The notes: a model not told the origin generated them from the sequence alone. Counted from the first letter of the stretch, positions 36,138 to 46,524 are shown. The stretch is DNA of 64,000 nucleotides from Pseudomonas sp. JUb42 (GCF_024807945.1 NZ_JANUFD010000023.1:1-64000); one strand, 5' to 3'. Program-made: numbers and translations.

Positions 36138-36424
36138 GTGGCAGTTCGGACAAGTTGAACGGCACTTTTTTGCACATCCACTAACCTCAAATGGTGCGTC
36201 CCGTAGCGGGTGCGCACCGTGGGTGTGCATTTCGGTGACGCACCCTGTTACAGTCCGGTTGTACGCAGAGGGAAGGTCCGGTTGCAATGTTTATTTGGGT
36301 GGGTTGCTCTTTTTTCTTGAGAGGTTGCACCTGTCGCATTCCTACAGGTTGTACGTCCCGATAGGAAAGGCACGAAACGCCCAATATCAACAAAATCGCG
36401 ACTTTTTTCAGAATAAAAAAGTGA
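36138..36424 (+). other. Gene-free upstream region of the liv operon
   Basis: No credible gene. It holds GC-rich imperfect dyads around 36200-36245, including TGCGCACCGTGGGTGTGCA (36211-36229), which resembles but does not match an NtrC site (TGCACC-N5-GGTGCA). An AT-rich stretch follows to the sigma54 promoter. This is where an enhancer-binding activator would sit. Confidence 0.4.
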
Positions 36425-36440
36425 TGGCACGGCGCTTGCT
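36425..36440 (+). promoter_or_regulatory. Sigma54 (-24/-12) promoter of the branched-chain amino acid operon
   Basis: TGGCACGGCGCTTGCT matches the consensus TGGCACG-N4-TTGCW at every fixed position. Transcription would start near 36451, leaving a 45-nt leader before livJ. It implies RpoN control of the transporter, probably through nitrogen supply. Confidence 0.8.
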
Positions 36441-36495
36441 CTGAGCAATCCCCGTAGTCGCAGTGCTAACTAAAAAACCTCAGGAGCACCAACTC

Positions 36496-37629
36496 ATGTC
36501 GCAGACGTTTTACAGGAAAGGTTTTCTGGCAATCGCAGTCGCTACTGCATTGGGCGTGTCGGCGTTTGCCCAGGCAGACGTCAAAATCGGCGTAGCAGGC
36601 CCGATGACCGGTGCCAACGCTTCGTTCGGTAAGCAGTACATGAGCGGCGCTCAGGCCGCAGCGGATGCGATCAACGCTGCTGGCGGCGTTAACGGCGAGA
36701 AAATCGTGTTGACCGCCTACGACGATGCCTGCGAGCCGAAACAGGCCGTTGCCGTTGCCAACAAGGCAGCATCGGATAAAGTTGCAGGCGTAGTCGGTCA
36801 CTTCTGCTCCTCGTCGACTATCCCGGCGTCCGAGGTCTATGACGAAGCGGGCATCATCGCGATCACCCCGGGCTCCACCAACCCAACCGTTACCGAGCGT
36901 GGTCTGGGTGCCATGTTCCGTATGTGCGGTCGTGACGACCAGCAAGGGATCGTGGCCGGTGACTACATCGTCGATGTGCTCAAAGGCAAGAAAGTCGCGG
37001 TCATCAACGACAAAGACACCTACGGCAAGGGCCTGGCTGACGCCACCGCCAAGCAACTGACCAAGCGCGGCGTCAAGCCAGTGCTGGAAGAAGGTCTGAC
37101 CCGTGGCGAGAAAGACTTCAGCGCCCTGGTGACCAAAATCCGCAGCGTTGGTGCTGACGTAGTCTACTTCGGCGGCCTGCACCCGGAAGCCGGTCCACTG
37201 GTTCGCCAGCTGCGTGAACAAGGTCTCAAAGACGTCAAGTTCATGTCCGATGACGGCATCGTGACTGACGAACTGGTCACCACCGCAGGCGGCGCTCAAT
37301 ACGTCGACGGCGTGTACATGACCTTCGGCGCTGACCCGCGTCTGCTGCCAGACAGCAAGGCCGTGGTTGAAACCTTCCGCAAGTCGGGCTACGAGCCTGA
37401 GGGCTACACCCTCTACGCTTACGCTTCGGTCCAGGCTCTGGCTGCCGGCTTCAACGGCGCCAAGTCGAACAAGGGCGAAGACGCAGCCAAGTGGCTCAAA
37501 TCCCATCCGGTCAAAACCGTCATGGGTGAGAAAAACTGGGACTCCAAAGGCGACCTGAAAATCTCCGACTACGTGGTTTACCAGTGGGACAAAGACGGTA
37601 AATACCATCAGCTCGAAAAACAGAAGTAA
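36496..37629 (+). CDS. livJ: Branched-chain amino acid ABC transporter, periplasmic binding protein
   Basis: 377-aa LivJ/BraC-type binding protein that captures Leu, Ile, Val and related amino acids in the periplasm. A signal peptide (about 1-25, ending SAFAQA) precedes DVKIGVAGPMTGANASFGKQ. The fold's typical motifs GVVGHFCSSSTIPASEVYDEAG and PGSTNPTVTERG are clear. ATG 36496 has CAGGAG 9 nt upstream; the frame from 36463 is only leader. It is the first gene of livJ-livH-livM-livG-livF. Confidence 0.96.
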   Translation: MSQTFYRKGFLAIAVATALGVSAFAQADVKIGVAGPMTGANASFGKQYMSGAQAAADAINAAGGVNGEKIVLTAYDDACEPKQAVAVANKAASDKVAGVVGHFCSSSTIPASEVYDEAGIIAITPGSTNPTVTERGLGAMFRMCGRDDQQGIVAGDYIVDVLKGKKVAVINDKDTYGKGLADATAKQLTKRGVKPVLEEGLTRGEKDFSALVTKIRSVGADVVYFGGLHPEAGPLVRQLREQGLKDVKFMSDDGIVTDELVTTAGGAQYVDGVYMTFGADPRLLPDSKAVVETFRKSGYEPEGYTLYAYASVQALAAGFNGAKSNKGEDAAKWLKSHPVKTVMGEKNWDSKGDLKISDYVVYQWDKDGKYHQLEKQK

Positions 37630-37652
37630 GTTGAACGCTTAAGTCGGACCGG

Positions 37653-37681
37653 CTGTTGCGTGGCATTGCGCCACGCAACAG
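37653..37681 (+). other. Perfect hairpin between livJ and livH
   Basis: CTGTTGCGTGGC and GCCACGCAACAG make a 12-bp perfect stem with loop ATTGC. No T-tract follows, so it is not a classical terminator. It probably protects the 3' end of a processed livJ mRNA, or ends some transcripts, so that the binding protein is made in excess over the permease. Confidence 0.6.
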
Positions 37682-37814
37682 TCAGGCCCGGTCATGGGTG
37701 CTGCGCCCTGTAGCCCCGGATTTCTTATGTAGTCATTGCCTGCGTCCCGGCACTCCTCACGAGGGAGTCCCAGACCGGTTCCGGCGTGGCCCTTCAAGTT
37801 CGTGAGCGTGCGTG

Positions 37815-38729
<915 letters not shown>

Positions 38730-38731
38730 CC

Positions 38732-40027
38732 ATGTCTGCTCCTGTCAAACCCATCGATATCAAACAAAGCCTGATCGACGCGGTAATTGCCGGCCTGCTG
38801 GCACTGATCGTGTTCGGCCCGATCGTCGGCATCGTCCTGGACGGCTACGGCTTTAATACTCAACCCACCCGTGTTGCCGCGCTGGTTGGCGTGGTCATGG
38901 TCGGGCGCTTCCTGATCAGCCTGTTTCTGCAAACGCCCAAGGGCCGCAACATCACGCAAAGCTTCGAAACCGCCGGATCGGGTGTGCATGTGCTGCCCCA
39001 CGATTACAAGACGCGCCTGCGCTACATCATCCCGTTGATGATCGTGATTGCCGTCATATTCCCGATCTTTGCCGACAAGTACGTGCTGACGGTGGTCATT
39101 CTCGGCCTGGTCTACGTGTTGCTGGGCCTGGGCCTGAACATCGTGGTCGGCCTGGCCGGTCTGCTCGACCTTGGCTACGTGGCGTTCTATGCCATCGGCG
39201 CCTACGGTCTGGCTCTAGGCTATCAATACCTCGGGCTGGGCTTCTGGTCGGCATTGCCGTTGGCGGCGATTGCTGCCGCGTTGGCAGGTTGCATCCTTGG
39301 CTTCCCGGTCCTGCGTATGCACGGCGACTATCTGGCTATCGTGACCCTGGGTTTCGGCGAAATCATTCGACTGATCCTCAATAACTGGCTGTCGTTTACC
39401 GGTGGTCCGAACGGCGTGCCGGTGCCTTCGCCGACTTTCTTCGGCCTGGAATTTGGGCGTCGGGCCAAGGACGGCGGCATCCCGATCCACGAGTACTTCG
39501 GTTTCGAATACAACCCGGACCTGAAATTCATCTTCATCTATGCCGTGCTGTTCCTGGTTGTGCTCGCGGTGCTGTACATCAAGCATCGCCTGACCCGCAT
39601 GCCGATAGGCCGTGCCTGGGAAGCGCTGCGTGAGGATGAGATCGCTTGCCGGTCCATGGGCCTGAACCACGTACTGGTCAAGCTCTCGGCATTCACCATC
39701 GGCGCCTCTACTGCCGGTCTGGCCGGGGTGTTCTTTGCCTCGTACCAGGGCTTCGTCAACCCGACCTCGTTCACCTTCTTCGAGTCGGCGCTGATCCTGG
39801 CCATCGTTGTACTGGGCGGCATGGGGTCGACCATTGGTGTGGTGATCGCAGCCTTCGTACTGACTGTTGCCCCTGAGATGCTGCGCAGCTTCGCCGAATA
39901 TCGCGTGTTGTTGTTCGGCATCCTGATGGTACTGATGATGATCTGGCGCCCACGCGGCCTGATTCGTATCAGCCGTACCGGCGTGCGCCCACGCAAGGGT
40001 GTGCTGGCTAAACCGGAGGGCGTGTAA
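38732..40027 (+). CDS. livM: Branched-chain amino acid ABC transporter permease LivM
   Basis: 431-aa second permease. An N-terminal extension with two or three extra membrane segments (about 15-75, partly a DUF3382-like region) precedes the usual LivM core with VVGLAGLLDLGYVAFYAIGAYG and ESALILAIVVLGGMGSTIGV. The start is 2 bp after livH. It ends immediately before the livG start. Confidence 0.96.
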   Translation: MSAPVKPIDIKQSLIDAVIAGLLALIVFGPIVGIVLDGYGFNTQPTRVAALVGVVMVGRFLISLFLQTPKGRNITQSFETAGSGVHVLPHDYKTRLRYIIPLMIVIAVIFPIFADKYVLTVVILGLVYVLLGLGLNIVVGLAGLLDLGYVAFYAIGAYGLALGYQYLGLGFWSALPLAAIAAALAGCILGFPVLRMHGDYLAIVTLGFGEIIRLILNNWLSFTGGPNGVPVPSPTFFGLEFGRRAKDGGIPIHEYFGFEYNPDLKFIFIYAVLFLVVLAVLYIKHRLTRMPIGRAWEALREDEIACRSMGLNHVLVKLSAFTIGASTAGLAGVFFASYQGFVNPTSFTFFESALILAIVVLGGMGSTIGVVIAAFVLTVAPEMLRSFAEYRVLLFGILMVLMMIWRPRGLIRISRTGVRPRKGVLAKPEGV

Positions 40028-40903
40028 ATGAGTGATGAAATCGTCCTGTCCGTCGAAAACCTGATGATGCACTTCGGCGGCATCAAGGCTCTGAGCGATG
40101 TCAGCCTGAAAGTACGTCGCAACTCGATCTTCGCCCTGATCGGCCCAAACGGCGCGGGCAAGACCACGGTATTCAACTGCCTGACCGGCTTCTACAAGGC
40201 CACGGGCGGGCGCATCCAGCTCAATGCCAAGGGCAAGCAGACCAACGTGATCCAGTTGCTCGGCGAGCAATTCCAGGTCGCGGACTTCCTCTCGCCCAAA
40301 CGCTTCATTAACCGCCTGTACTACAAGATGTTTGGCGGTACGCACTTGATCAACCGCGCAGGCATGGCCCGGACCTTCCAGAACATTCGCCTGTTCAAGG
40401 AAATGTCGGTGATCGAAAATCTGCTGGTGGCCCAGCACATGTGGGTCAACCGCAGCATGATCGCGGGCATCCTCAATACCAAGGGCTACCGCAAGGCCGA
40501 AGACGACGCCATGAATACGGCGTTCTACTGGCTGGAAGTGGTCGATCTGGTGGATTGCGCCAACCGCCTGGCCGGTGAGCTGTCCTACGGCCAGCAGCGC
40601 CGCCTGGAAATCGCCCGGGCCATGTGCACGCGGCCTCAGGTGATCTGCCTGGACGAACCGGCAGCAGGCCTCAACCCGCAGGAAACCGAGGCGCTGAGCG
40701 GCATGATCCGCCTGCTGCGCGACGAACACGACATGACCATCGTGCTGATTGAGCACGACATGGGCATGGTCATGGGCATCTCCGACGATATTGTGGTGCT
40801 CGACCACGGCAACGTGATTGCCATGGGCGGGCCGGAACAGATCCGCAACGATCCAAAAGTGATCGCCGCGTACCTGGGCGCTGATGAAGAGGAATTGGTA
40901 TGA
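40028..40903 (+). CDS. livG: Branched-chain amino acid ABC transporter ATPase LivG
   Basis: 291-aa ATPase with Walker A GPNGAGKTT (about 38-46), signature LSYGQQRR, Walker B VICLDEPAAGLN and switch His in IEHDMGMVM. An insertion of about 30 residues after Walker A is common in BraF/LivG. The stop overlaps the livF start by 4 bp. Confidence 0.97.
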   Translation: MSDEIVLSVENLMMHFGGIKALSDVSLKVRRNSIFALIGPNGAGKTTVFNCLTGFYKATGGRIQLNAKGKQTNVIQLLGEQFQVADFLSPKRFINRLYYKMFGGTHLINRAGMARTFQNIRLFKEMSVIENLLVAQHMWVNRSMIAGILNTKGYRKAEDDAMNTAFYWLEVVDLVDCANRLAGELSYGQQRRLEIARAMCTRPQVICLDEPAAGLNPQETEALSGMIRLLRDEHDMTIVLIEHDMGMVMGISDDIVVLDHGNVIAMGGPEQIRNDPKVIAAYLGADEEELV

Positions 40904-41616
40904 GCAAGCCGATCCTCGAACTGAAAGAGATCGACGTGTATTACGGGCCTATCCAGGCCCTGAAAAAAGTCTCGATGTACATCAATGAAGGCGAGACCGT
41001 GAGCCTGATCGGCTCCAACGGTGCGGGCAAATCCACTTTGCTGATGTCGATCTTTGGCCAGCCGCGTGCGGCTGCGGGGCAGATTATCTATCAGGGTGTC
41101 GATATCACCCAGAAGTCGTCCCACTACATCGCCTCCAACGGCATTGCCCAGTCGCCGGAAGGTCGCCGGGTTTTCCCTGACATGTCGGTCGAGGAAAACC
41201 TGATGATGGGCACCATCCCCATCGGCGACAAACACTCCAGCGAAGACATGCAGCGTATGTTCGAGCTGTTCCCGCGTTTGAAGGAACGTCGTAACCAGCG
41301 CGCCATGACCATGTCCGGCGGCGAGCAGCAGATGCTCGCCATCGCCCGCGCCCTGATGAGCCGTCCCAAGCTGTTGCTGCTGGACGAGCCGAGCCTGGGC
41401 CTGGCACCGATCATCGTGAAGCAGATCTTCTCCACGCTGCGCGAGCTGGCGAAAACCGGCATGACCATCTTTTTGGTCGAGCAGAACGCCAACCACGCGC
41501 TCAAACTGTCTGACCGCGCCTATGTGATGGTCAACGGCGAGATCCGCCTGAGTGGCACGGGGCAGGAATTGCTGGTCAATGAAGAGGTTAGGAACGCCTA
41601 TCTGGGCGGTCACTGA
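40900..41616 (+). CDS. livF: Branched-chain amino acid ABC transporter ATPase LivF
   Basis: 238-aa ATPase with Walker A GSNGAGKST, signature MSGGEQQM and Walker B LLLLDEPSLGL. It forms the LivG-LivF motor on the LivHM permease. It is the last gene of the operon and is followed after 29 bp by a strong terminator. Confidence 0.97.
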   Translation: MSKPILELKEIDVYYGPIQALKKVSMYINEGETVSLIGSNGAGKSTLLMSIFGQPRAAAGQIIYQGVDITQKSSHYIASNGIAQSPEGRRVFPDMSVEENLMMGTIPIGDKHSSEDMQRMFELFPRLKERRNQRAMTMSGGEQQMLAIARALMSRPKLLLLDEPSLGLAPIIVKQIFSTLRELAKTGMTIFLVEQNANHALKLSDRAYVMVNGEIRLSGTGQELLVNEEVRNAYLGGH

Positions 41617-41645
41617 TTTCGTCAAGAAACGCCTGTTTTTACCCG

Positions 41646-41682
41646 ACGCCCCGAGTGCAAAACACTCGGGGCGTTGTTTTTT
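41646..41682 (+). terminator. Intrinsic terminator of the liv operon
   Basis: ACGCCCCGAGTG (41646-41657) pairs perfectly with CACTCGGGGCGT (41663-41674), followed by TGTTTTTT. The strong stem and T-tract leave little doubt. Confidence 0.95.
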
Positions 41683-42365
41683 GCCAATTGTGGAAAACAA
41701 TTTTGACGCGGGCTGGCAGTGCGACATAAAACCGCTGCAAACAGTTGTTTTGTCACGCTTTTGACTTGTTCAGTATTACTGTGGAGCTGGCTGTGAATAA
41801 GATGGTAGTAGCTGTCTGGAGGCCTTGATCTACGTGGTTTGTAGCTCGTTGTTCGTTTTTTGATCAGTGATTTTTGGCGGTATTTTGAGGGCCTTTGTCA
41901 ATGCCTTTTGACCTGGTTGTTCATACAGCTCAGGGGTGGGAAAAGCCTGTGGATAACTCTGTGGGCAAGCGTTGGAAAGAGCCCTGTGAGGGGCGTAATT
42001 ACTGGTCCGGCAGGCACCTGCCTGTGAGCGGTAACAGGCACAAGGCCATGCGCCTTCACCAAATTGCCAGCCCAGGTCAAGCACAAATACCGTACAGCCC
42101 ACGAAATCCGCTGGCTGTGGGCAAATGCAGTTGCCCACGGTTATTGTGGGCCTGACTGTGGATAAGGTGGGCAAAACCCCGTGCAGGCCAGGCGCGGCGT
42201 GGCTTTGCCTGAGTTGATCGTTTTTTGACCAGTCATATCCGGGAAATGGTTTTTTTATCCACAGACTTGCCGTGAACCTGTCTGGCCGGGCATTCTGCTG
42301 GGCCTTCCCATTTGCGCCCGACGCCACTCGATTGCGTCGTCTTCGCGCCTTTTCAGGAGAATGAA
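41683..42365. other. Long gene-free region before the SDR gene
   Basis: About 680 bp with no frame I would call a gene on either strand. It is unusual for the four DnaA-box-like 9-mers described separately. The strand asymmetry and several GTGGG/CCCAC runs (41960-42180) could allow structure. No RNA gene was recognised. Confidence 0.6.
41792..42263. promoter_or_regulatory. Cluster of DnaA-box-like 9-mers
   Basis: TGTGAATAA at 41792-41800, TGTGGATAA at 41948-41956 and 42157-42165, and TTATCCACA at 42255-42263. The last three equal the strong DnaA box TTATCCACA on one strand or the other; the first is the weaker TTATTCACA. A fifth perfect copy lies in the coding region at 43651-43659. In GC-rich DNA this density is far above chance. 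Possible roles are DnaA titration, a chromosomal control site or DnaA regulation of a nearby promoter. Confidence 0.6.
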
Positions 42366-43130
42366 ATGACTTCCACCGTATTCATCACTGGTGCCACTTC
42401 CGGGTTCGGCGAAGCCTGTGCCCGTCGCTTTGCCGAAGCCGGCTGGTCGCTGATCCTGACCGGGCGCCGTGAAGACCGCCTGAGCGCCCTGAAGGCCGAA
42501 TTGTCGAAGCAGACCAAGGTGCATACCCTGGTGGTCGACGTACGCGATCGTGGGGCCATGGAGACCGCCATTGCCGGTCTGCCGGAAGAGTTTGCCAAGA
42601 TCCGCGGCCTGATCAACAACGCTGGCCTGGCCCTGGGTATCGATCCTGCGCCCAAGTGCGATCTGGACGACTGGGACACCATGATCGACACCAACGTCAA
42701 AGGCCTGGTCTACGCCACGCGCCTGCTGCTGCCGCGCCTGATTGCTCATGGTCGCGGTGCCAGTATCGTCAACCTGGGCTCGGTGGCGGGCAACTACCCG
42801 TATCCGGGCGGTAACGTCTATGGCGGCACCAAGGCGTTCGTCGGCCAGTTCTCCCTGAACCTGCGCAACGACCTGATCGGCACTGGTGTGCGCGTGACCA
42901 ATCTGGAGCCGGGCCTGTGCGAAAGCGAGTTCTCCCTGGTGCGCTTTGGCGGTGACCAGGCCAAGTACGACGCCACCTACGCCGGTGCCGAGCCGATCCA
43001 GCCGCAGGATATCGCTGACACTATCTTCTGGATCCTCAACACCCCGGCCCACGTCAATATCAACAGCCTGGAACTGATGCCGGTCAGCCAGACCTGGGCC
43101 GGGTTCTCGATTGATCGTTCGCGCGGTTAA
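42366..43130 (+). CDS. Short-chain dehydrogenase/reductase, YdfG-like
   Basis: 254-aa classical SDR. It has the cofactor motif TGATSGFG at the N-terminus (residues 8-15), NNAG (about 83-86), the catalytic Ser in GSVAGNYPYPGGNVYGGTKAF and the Tyr-x-x-x-Lys in that stretch. The likely substrate is a 3-hydroxy acid such as L-allo-threonine, as for E. coli YdfG, but this cannot be told from sequence. ATG 42366 is chosen because AGGAG lies 6 nt upstream; the frame from 42312 is leader. Confidence 0.88.
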   Translation: MTSTVFITGATSGFGEACARRFAEAGWSLILTGRREDRLSALKAELSKQTKVHTLVVDVRDRGAMETAIAGLPEEFAKIRGLINNAGLALGIDPAPKCDLDDWDTMIDTNVKGLVYATRLLLPRLIAHGRGASIVNLGSVAGNYPYPGGNVYGGTKAFVGQFSLNLRNDLIGTGVRVTNLEPGLCESEFSLVRFGGDQAKYDATYAGAEPIQPQDIADTIFWILNTPAHVNINSLELMPVSQTWAGFSIDRSRG

Positions 43131-43150
43131 TCGATAGTTTGATGCAGCAC

Positions 43151-43206
43151 CGTAGGAGCGGCTTCAGCCGCGAGTGACGCTCTCCCGGCTGAAGCCGGTC
43201 CTACGG
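43151..43206. repeat. REPIN-like inverted repeat, short
   Basis: CGTAGGAGCGGCTTCAGCCG faces CCGGCTGAAGCCGGTCCTACG across 14 bp, between the SDR and the epimerase gene. Confidence 0.85.
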
Positions 43207-43229
43207 TTTACTGCGCAGGATCCACAGGG

Positions 43230-44363
43230 TCATGGCGCTGCAAAATACTCGGCCAGCCCCAGATAGCAGGTCGCCAGGTGATAAGGCGTGGTGGACGGCA
43301 TGTCACTGCGGCTGACCTGGCCATCGGCGTCCAGGCACTCATGCCAGCCCTTGGCATGCAGGAAGCGCTGTTGCAGGGCCTGCAATAGTTGCGGAACACG
43401 CTGATCAGCGTCTGGCCGCAGCACCAGGGCGCGCAGGTACTCGGCCTGGGCCCAGATGCGCTGAGTCGCATCCCGCACCGTGCCATCAATCTCCAGCATC
43501 GCCGTGACCGCACCATTCAGTGTGTCGACGCCCTGTGCCTCGGCAAGCGCGAATGACCGCTTCAATGACCCATGCAGCGCACTGCCGCGCAGGTGTTCGG
43601 ACGACTCCAGCAGATAGAACCACTCAAACTGATGGCCCGGTTCATACCAGTTATCCACAGTACCTTTGGGTTTCTCCAGCATCAGCCCGGTATCCGGGTC
43701 GATAAAGCGCTGCTGCATGGCCTCGGCCAACCCGTCCAGTGCCTTTAGGGTGGCAGCATCTTCACGCACCGACACCGTAGCCAGAAATGCCTCGGCGAGA
43801 TGCATCAGCGGGTTCTGCAGCGGGCCGCTGTCCAGGCTCGACCAGTCCTCGGCCAGCACGGCTTCGTACAGCCCGGTGCCATCGGCAAAACGCCCGGCGA
43901 CCACGTTGAGGGCGGCATTGAGCACCGACTCCACCAGCGGCTCACGTACCTTGGCCCAGTAATGGGCGCAGGCAAAGATGATGAAAGCGTGGGTGTAGAG
44001 ATCCTTGCGCCGATCCAGGGGCGCGCCCTGGGGGTCGATGCTGTAGAACCAGCCGCCGTGCTCGGCATCATGGAAGTGGCGCTGCAACGAGCGAAACAAC
44101 GCTGCCGCACGTATCTCAGCGCCTGGGACTCGCCCGATCAGGCTGGAAAACACAAACAGCTGTCGGGCACAGGCCATGGCCCGATAACGCTGCGGCGGCA
44201 AAGGGGCGTGCTGACCGTCGACGGCTTCATAGGGCAGGGCGAGTTGAGTGTTCCAGCCGGACTCCTGCCACAGCGGCACGATGACCTGCAGGAAATGCTG
44301 CTGCACGGCCGCAAACAGGGCGGTCACTTCAGGCTGGGGGGCGGAGCGAGGGGCATCAGACAT
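43230..44363 (-). CDS. AGE-family (N-acylglucosamine 2-epimerase/mannose isomerase-like) protein
   Basis: A 377-aa protein of the AGE superfamily, an (alpha/alpha)6 barrel that isomerises or epimerises free sugars. Family features are RQLFVFSSLIG near residue 70, the GGWFYSIDPQG loop, YTHAFIIFACAHYW and the late DNWYEPGHQFEWFYLL with catalytic His residues. Whether it acts on mannose/fructose or on N-acetylglucosamine cannot be told. It is alone on the minus strand with repeats on both sides. A DnaA-box 9-mer lies within it (43651-43659). Confidence 0.88.
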   Translation of the reverse strand: MSDAPRSAPQPEVTALFAAVQQHFLQVIVPLWQESGWNTQLALPYEAVDGQHAPLPPQRYRAMACARQLFVFSSLIGRVPGAEIRAAALFRSLQRHFHDAEHGGWFYSIDPQGAPLDRRKDLYTHAFIIFACAHYWAKVREPLVESVLNAALNVVAGRFADGTGLYEAVLAEDWSSLDSGPLQNPLMHLAEAFLATVSVREDAATLKALDGLAEAMQQRFIDPDTGLMLEKPKGTVDNWYEPGHQFEWFYLLESSEHLRGSALHGSLKRSFALAEAQGVDTLNGAVTAMLEIDGTVRDATQRIWAQAEYLRALVLRPDADQRVPQLLQALQQRFLHAKGWHECLDADGQVSRSDMPSTTPYHLATCYLGLAEYFAAP

Positions 44364-44415
44364 TGGCGGGTGTCACGGCAGGGTCGAATTGCGCGACATG
44401 GTAGCGCGCTGGCCC

Positions 44416-44485
44416 GGTGGGTGCGAATTCATTCGTGAAAGGGGAAATTGGCTTGGCCTCTTGGCGGGCAAGCCCGGCTCCTACA
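44416..44485. repeat. Degenerate mixed REPIN-like repeat
   Basis: The left part (GGTGGGTGCGAATTCATTCG) is of the GAATTC type, and the right part (GGCGGGCAAGCCCGGCTCC) of the GCTTGCCCGC type. Such a hybrid points to recombination between elements. Confidence 0.6.
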
Positions 44486-44509
44486 GGTGCATACGGTCCT
44501 GTGGGAGCG

Positions 44510-44590
44510 AGGCTTGCCCGCGAAGACGATGAAGCAGCCGACGATGATGTCGCGCCTGTCGCGACTTTTTCGCGGGCAAGCCCGGCTTCT
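44510..44590. repeat. REPIN-like inverted repeat, GCGAGGCTTGCCCGC type
   Basis: TGTGGGAGCGAGGCTTGCCC faces TCGCGGGCAAGCCCGGCT across about 45 bp, just downstream of ureJ (minus strand). Confidence 0.85.
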
Positions 44591-44609
44591 GAAGGTGCGT
44601 TTGACTCGC

Positions 44610-45182
44610 TTACCCCACCATCAACCACACACCCACCGCAGCAGACACTGCGCCGGCGACCCGTACCAGCGGTGCAGCAGCCTGTGGCAGCACACGCACC
44701 ACGGCGTAGCCTGCGGCATGCAGGGCGGCGGTAGCGGCGACGAAGCCTGCGGCGTAGGCCCATGGGCTGGCCATTTCCGGCAGTTCGTTACCGTGGGCGA
44801 CGCCGTGGAACAGGGCGAACAGCGCGGTTGCGGCGACGGCCATGAACAGCGGCGGACGCACGGCTAGCGCCACGGCCATGCCCAGGGCCATCACCGAGGC
44901 GGCGATGCCGGTTTCCAGGCCCGGCAGCGCCAGGCCCTCGAAACCCAGCACGCCACCCAGGAGCATGGTGCCGACGAAGGCGCACGGCAGGGCCCAGCGG
45001 GCGGCGCCTTTCTGTTGGGCGGCCCACAGGCCTACGGCTATCATCGCCAGCAGGTGGTCGATGCCGCTCAAGGGATGGCTGACACCGGCCAGCAGGCCGC
45101 TTTCGTCGTGGCCGGGGTGAGCGAAGGCCAGGGCTGGGGCGAGCAGCAGGGCCAGGGCGGCAAGGGCTTTTTTGTAGGTCAT
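44610..45182 (-). CDS. ureJ: HupE/UreJ-family nickel transporter
   Basis: A 190-aa inner-membrane protein with a signal-like N-terminus ending AFAHPGHDE and about six membrane segments. The HupE/UreJ motifs HPLSGIDHLLAMIAVG and LFHGVAHGNE carry the conserved histidines thought to bind nickel. It follows ureG by 26 bp and would supply Ni(II) to urease. The frame extends to 45188 only through a TTG; ATG 45182 has AAGGAA 8 nt upstream. Confidence 0.9.
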   Translation of the reverse strand: MTYKKALAALALLLAPALAFAHPGHDESGLLAGVSHPLSGIDHLLAMIAVGLWAAQQKGAARWALPCAFVGTMLLGGVLGFEGLALPGLETGIAASVMALGMAVALAVRPPLFMAVAATALFALFHGVAHGNELPEMASPWAYAAGFVAATAALHAAGYAVVRVLPQAAAPLVRVAGAVSAAVGVWLMVG

Positions 45183-45208
45183 GGACAAACTTCCTTGAGA
45201 GAGGGAAT

Positions 45209-45826
<618 letters not shown>

Positions 45827-45849
45827 TGAGTTCTCCATTGAGAGGCTGA

Positions 45850-46524
45850 TCAGGACCGGAACAACCGGCTGTATTGACGTTCATGAGCCATGCTCGCCAG
45901 GGACAGGCCAAAACTGGCGCTGCCGATATGACATGGGTCGAGAGTGGTGGCGTGTTGCTGCGCCTGTTCAAGCAGAGGCAGCAATTCACTGGTCAGGCGT
46001 TGTGCGGCTTGCTGGCCCAGAGGCAGGGTCTTCATTAGCACCGCCAACTGGTTTTCCAGCCAGCTCCACAGCCAGGCGGCCAGGGCGTTATCCGGCGTGA
46101 TCCGCCAGGCCCGCGCCGCCAGGGCCCAGCCCAGGGCCAGGTGTGGCTCGCTGGTCTGGGCGAGAAAGTCCCGGGCGGCCTGATCCAGCTCCGGCAGACC
46201 CAGCAACAACTGTTGCAGGGAATAACCCATCTGCCGGCTTTCCTGGTGCAGCTCACGGCTTTCCCGACTGGCGCGGTGTTCTTCGCTCAGTTGCAGCAGC
46301 TGGCCCCACTCATCCTCGGCGGCAGCGCGGCAATGGGCGAACAACAAAGGCGCCTCGAAACGGGCCAGGTTGAGCAACAGTTGATCAGCAATCCAGCGTC
46401 CGGCACTGGCCGGGTCTTTGACGATGCCTTGCTCTACGGCCATTTCCAGGCCCTGGGAATAGCTGTAGCCGCCAATCGGCAATTGCGGACTGGCCAGGCG
46501 CAACAAGGCCCAGGCGTTATTCAC
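45850..46524 (-). CDS. ureF: Urease accessory protein UreF
   Basis: A 224-aa all-helical protein that forms the UreDFG activation complex and gates UreG GTPase activity. It begins MNNAWALLRLASPQLPIGGYSYSQGLE, the UreF hallmark, and ends in SMAHERQYSRLFRS. Its start overlaps the ureE stop by 4 bp. Confidence 0.96.
   Translation of the reverse strand: MNNAWALLRLASPQLPIGGYSYSQGLEMAVEQGIVKDPASAGRWIADQLLLNLARFEAPLLFAHCRAAAEDEWGQLLQLSEEHRASRESRELHQESRQMGYSLQQLLLGLPELDQAARDFLAQTSEPHLALGWALAARAWRITPDNALAAWLWSWLENQLAVLMKTLPLGQQAAQRLTSELLPLLEQAQQHATTLDPCHIGSASFGLSLASMAHERQYSRLFRS

Noticed and set aside
39215..40807. 530-codon antisense frame opposite livM and livG
   Set aside because: Both sense genes have complete family motifs; the antisense product is His/Gln-rich without recognisable domains.
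41792..42263. Chromosomal replication origin
   Set aside because: DnaA boxes are present, but there is no dnaA/dnaN/rpmH neighbourhood and no clear AT-rich unwinding region next to them. It is reported as a box cluster only.
41830..42327. 165-codon minus-strand frame in the gene-free region after livF
   Set aside because: No ribosome-binding site or protein-like composition, and it overlaps the DnaA boxes and the SDR leader.
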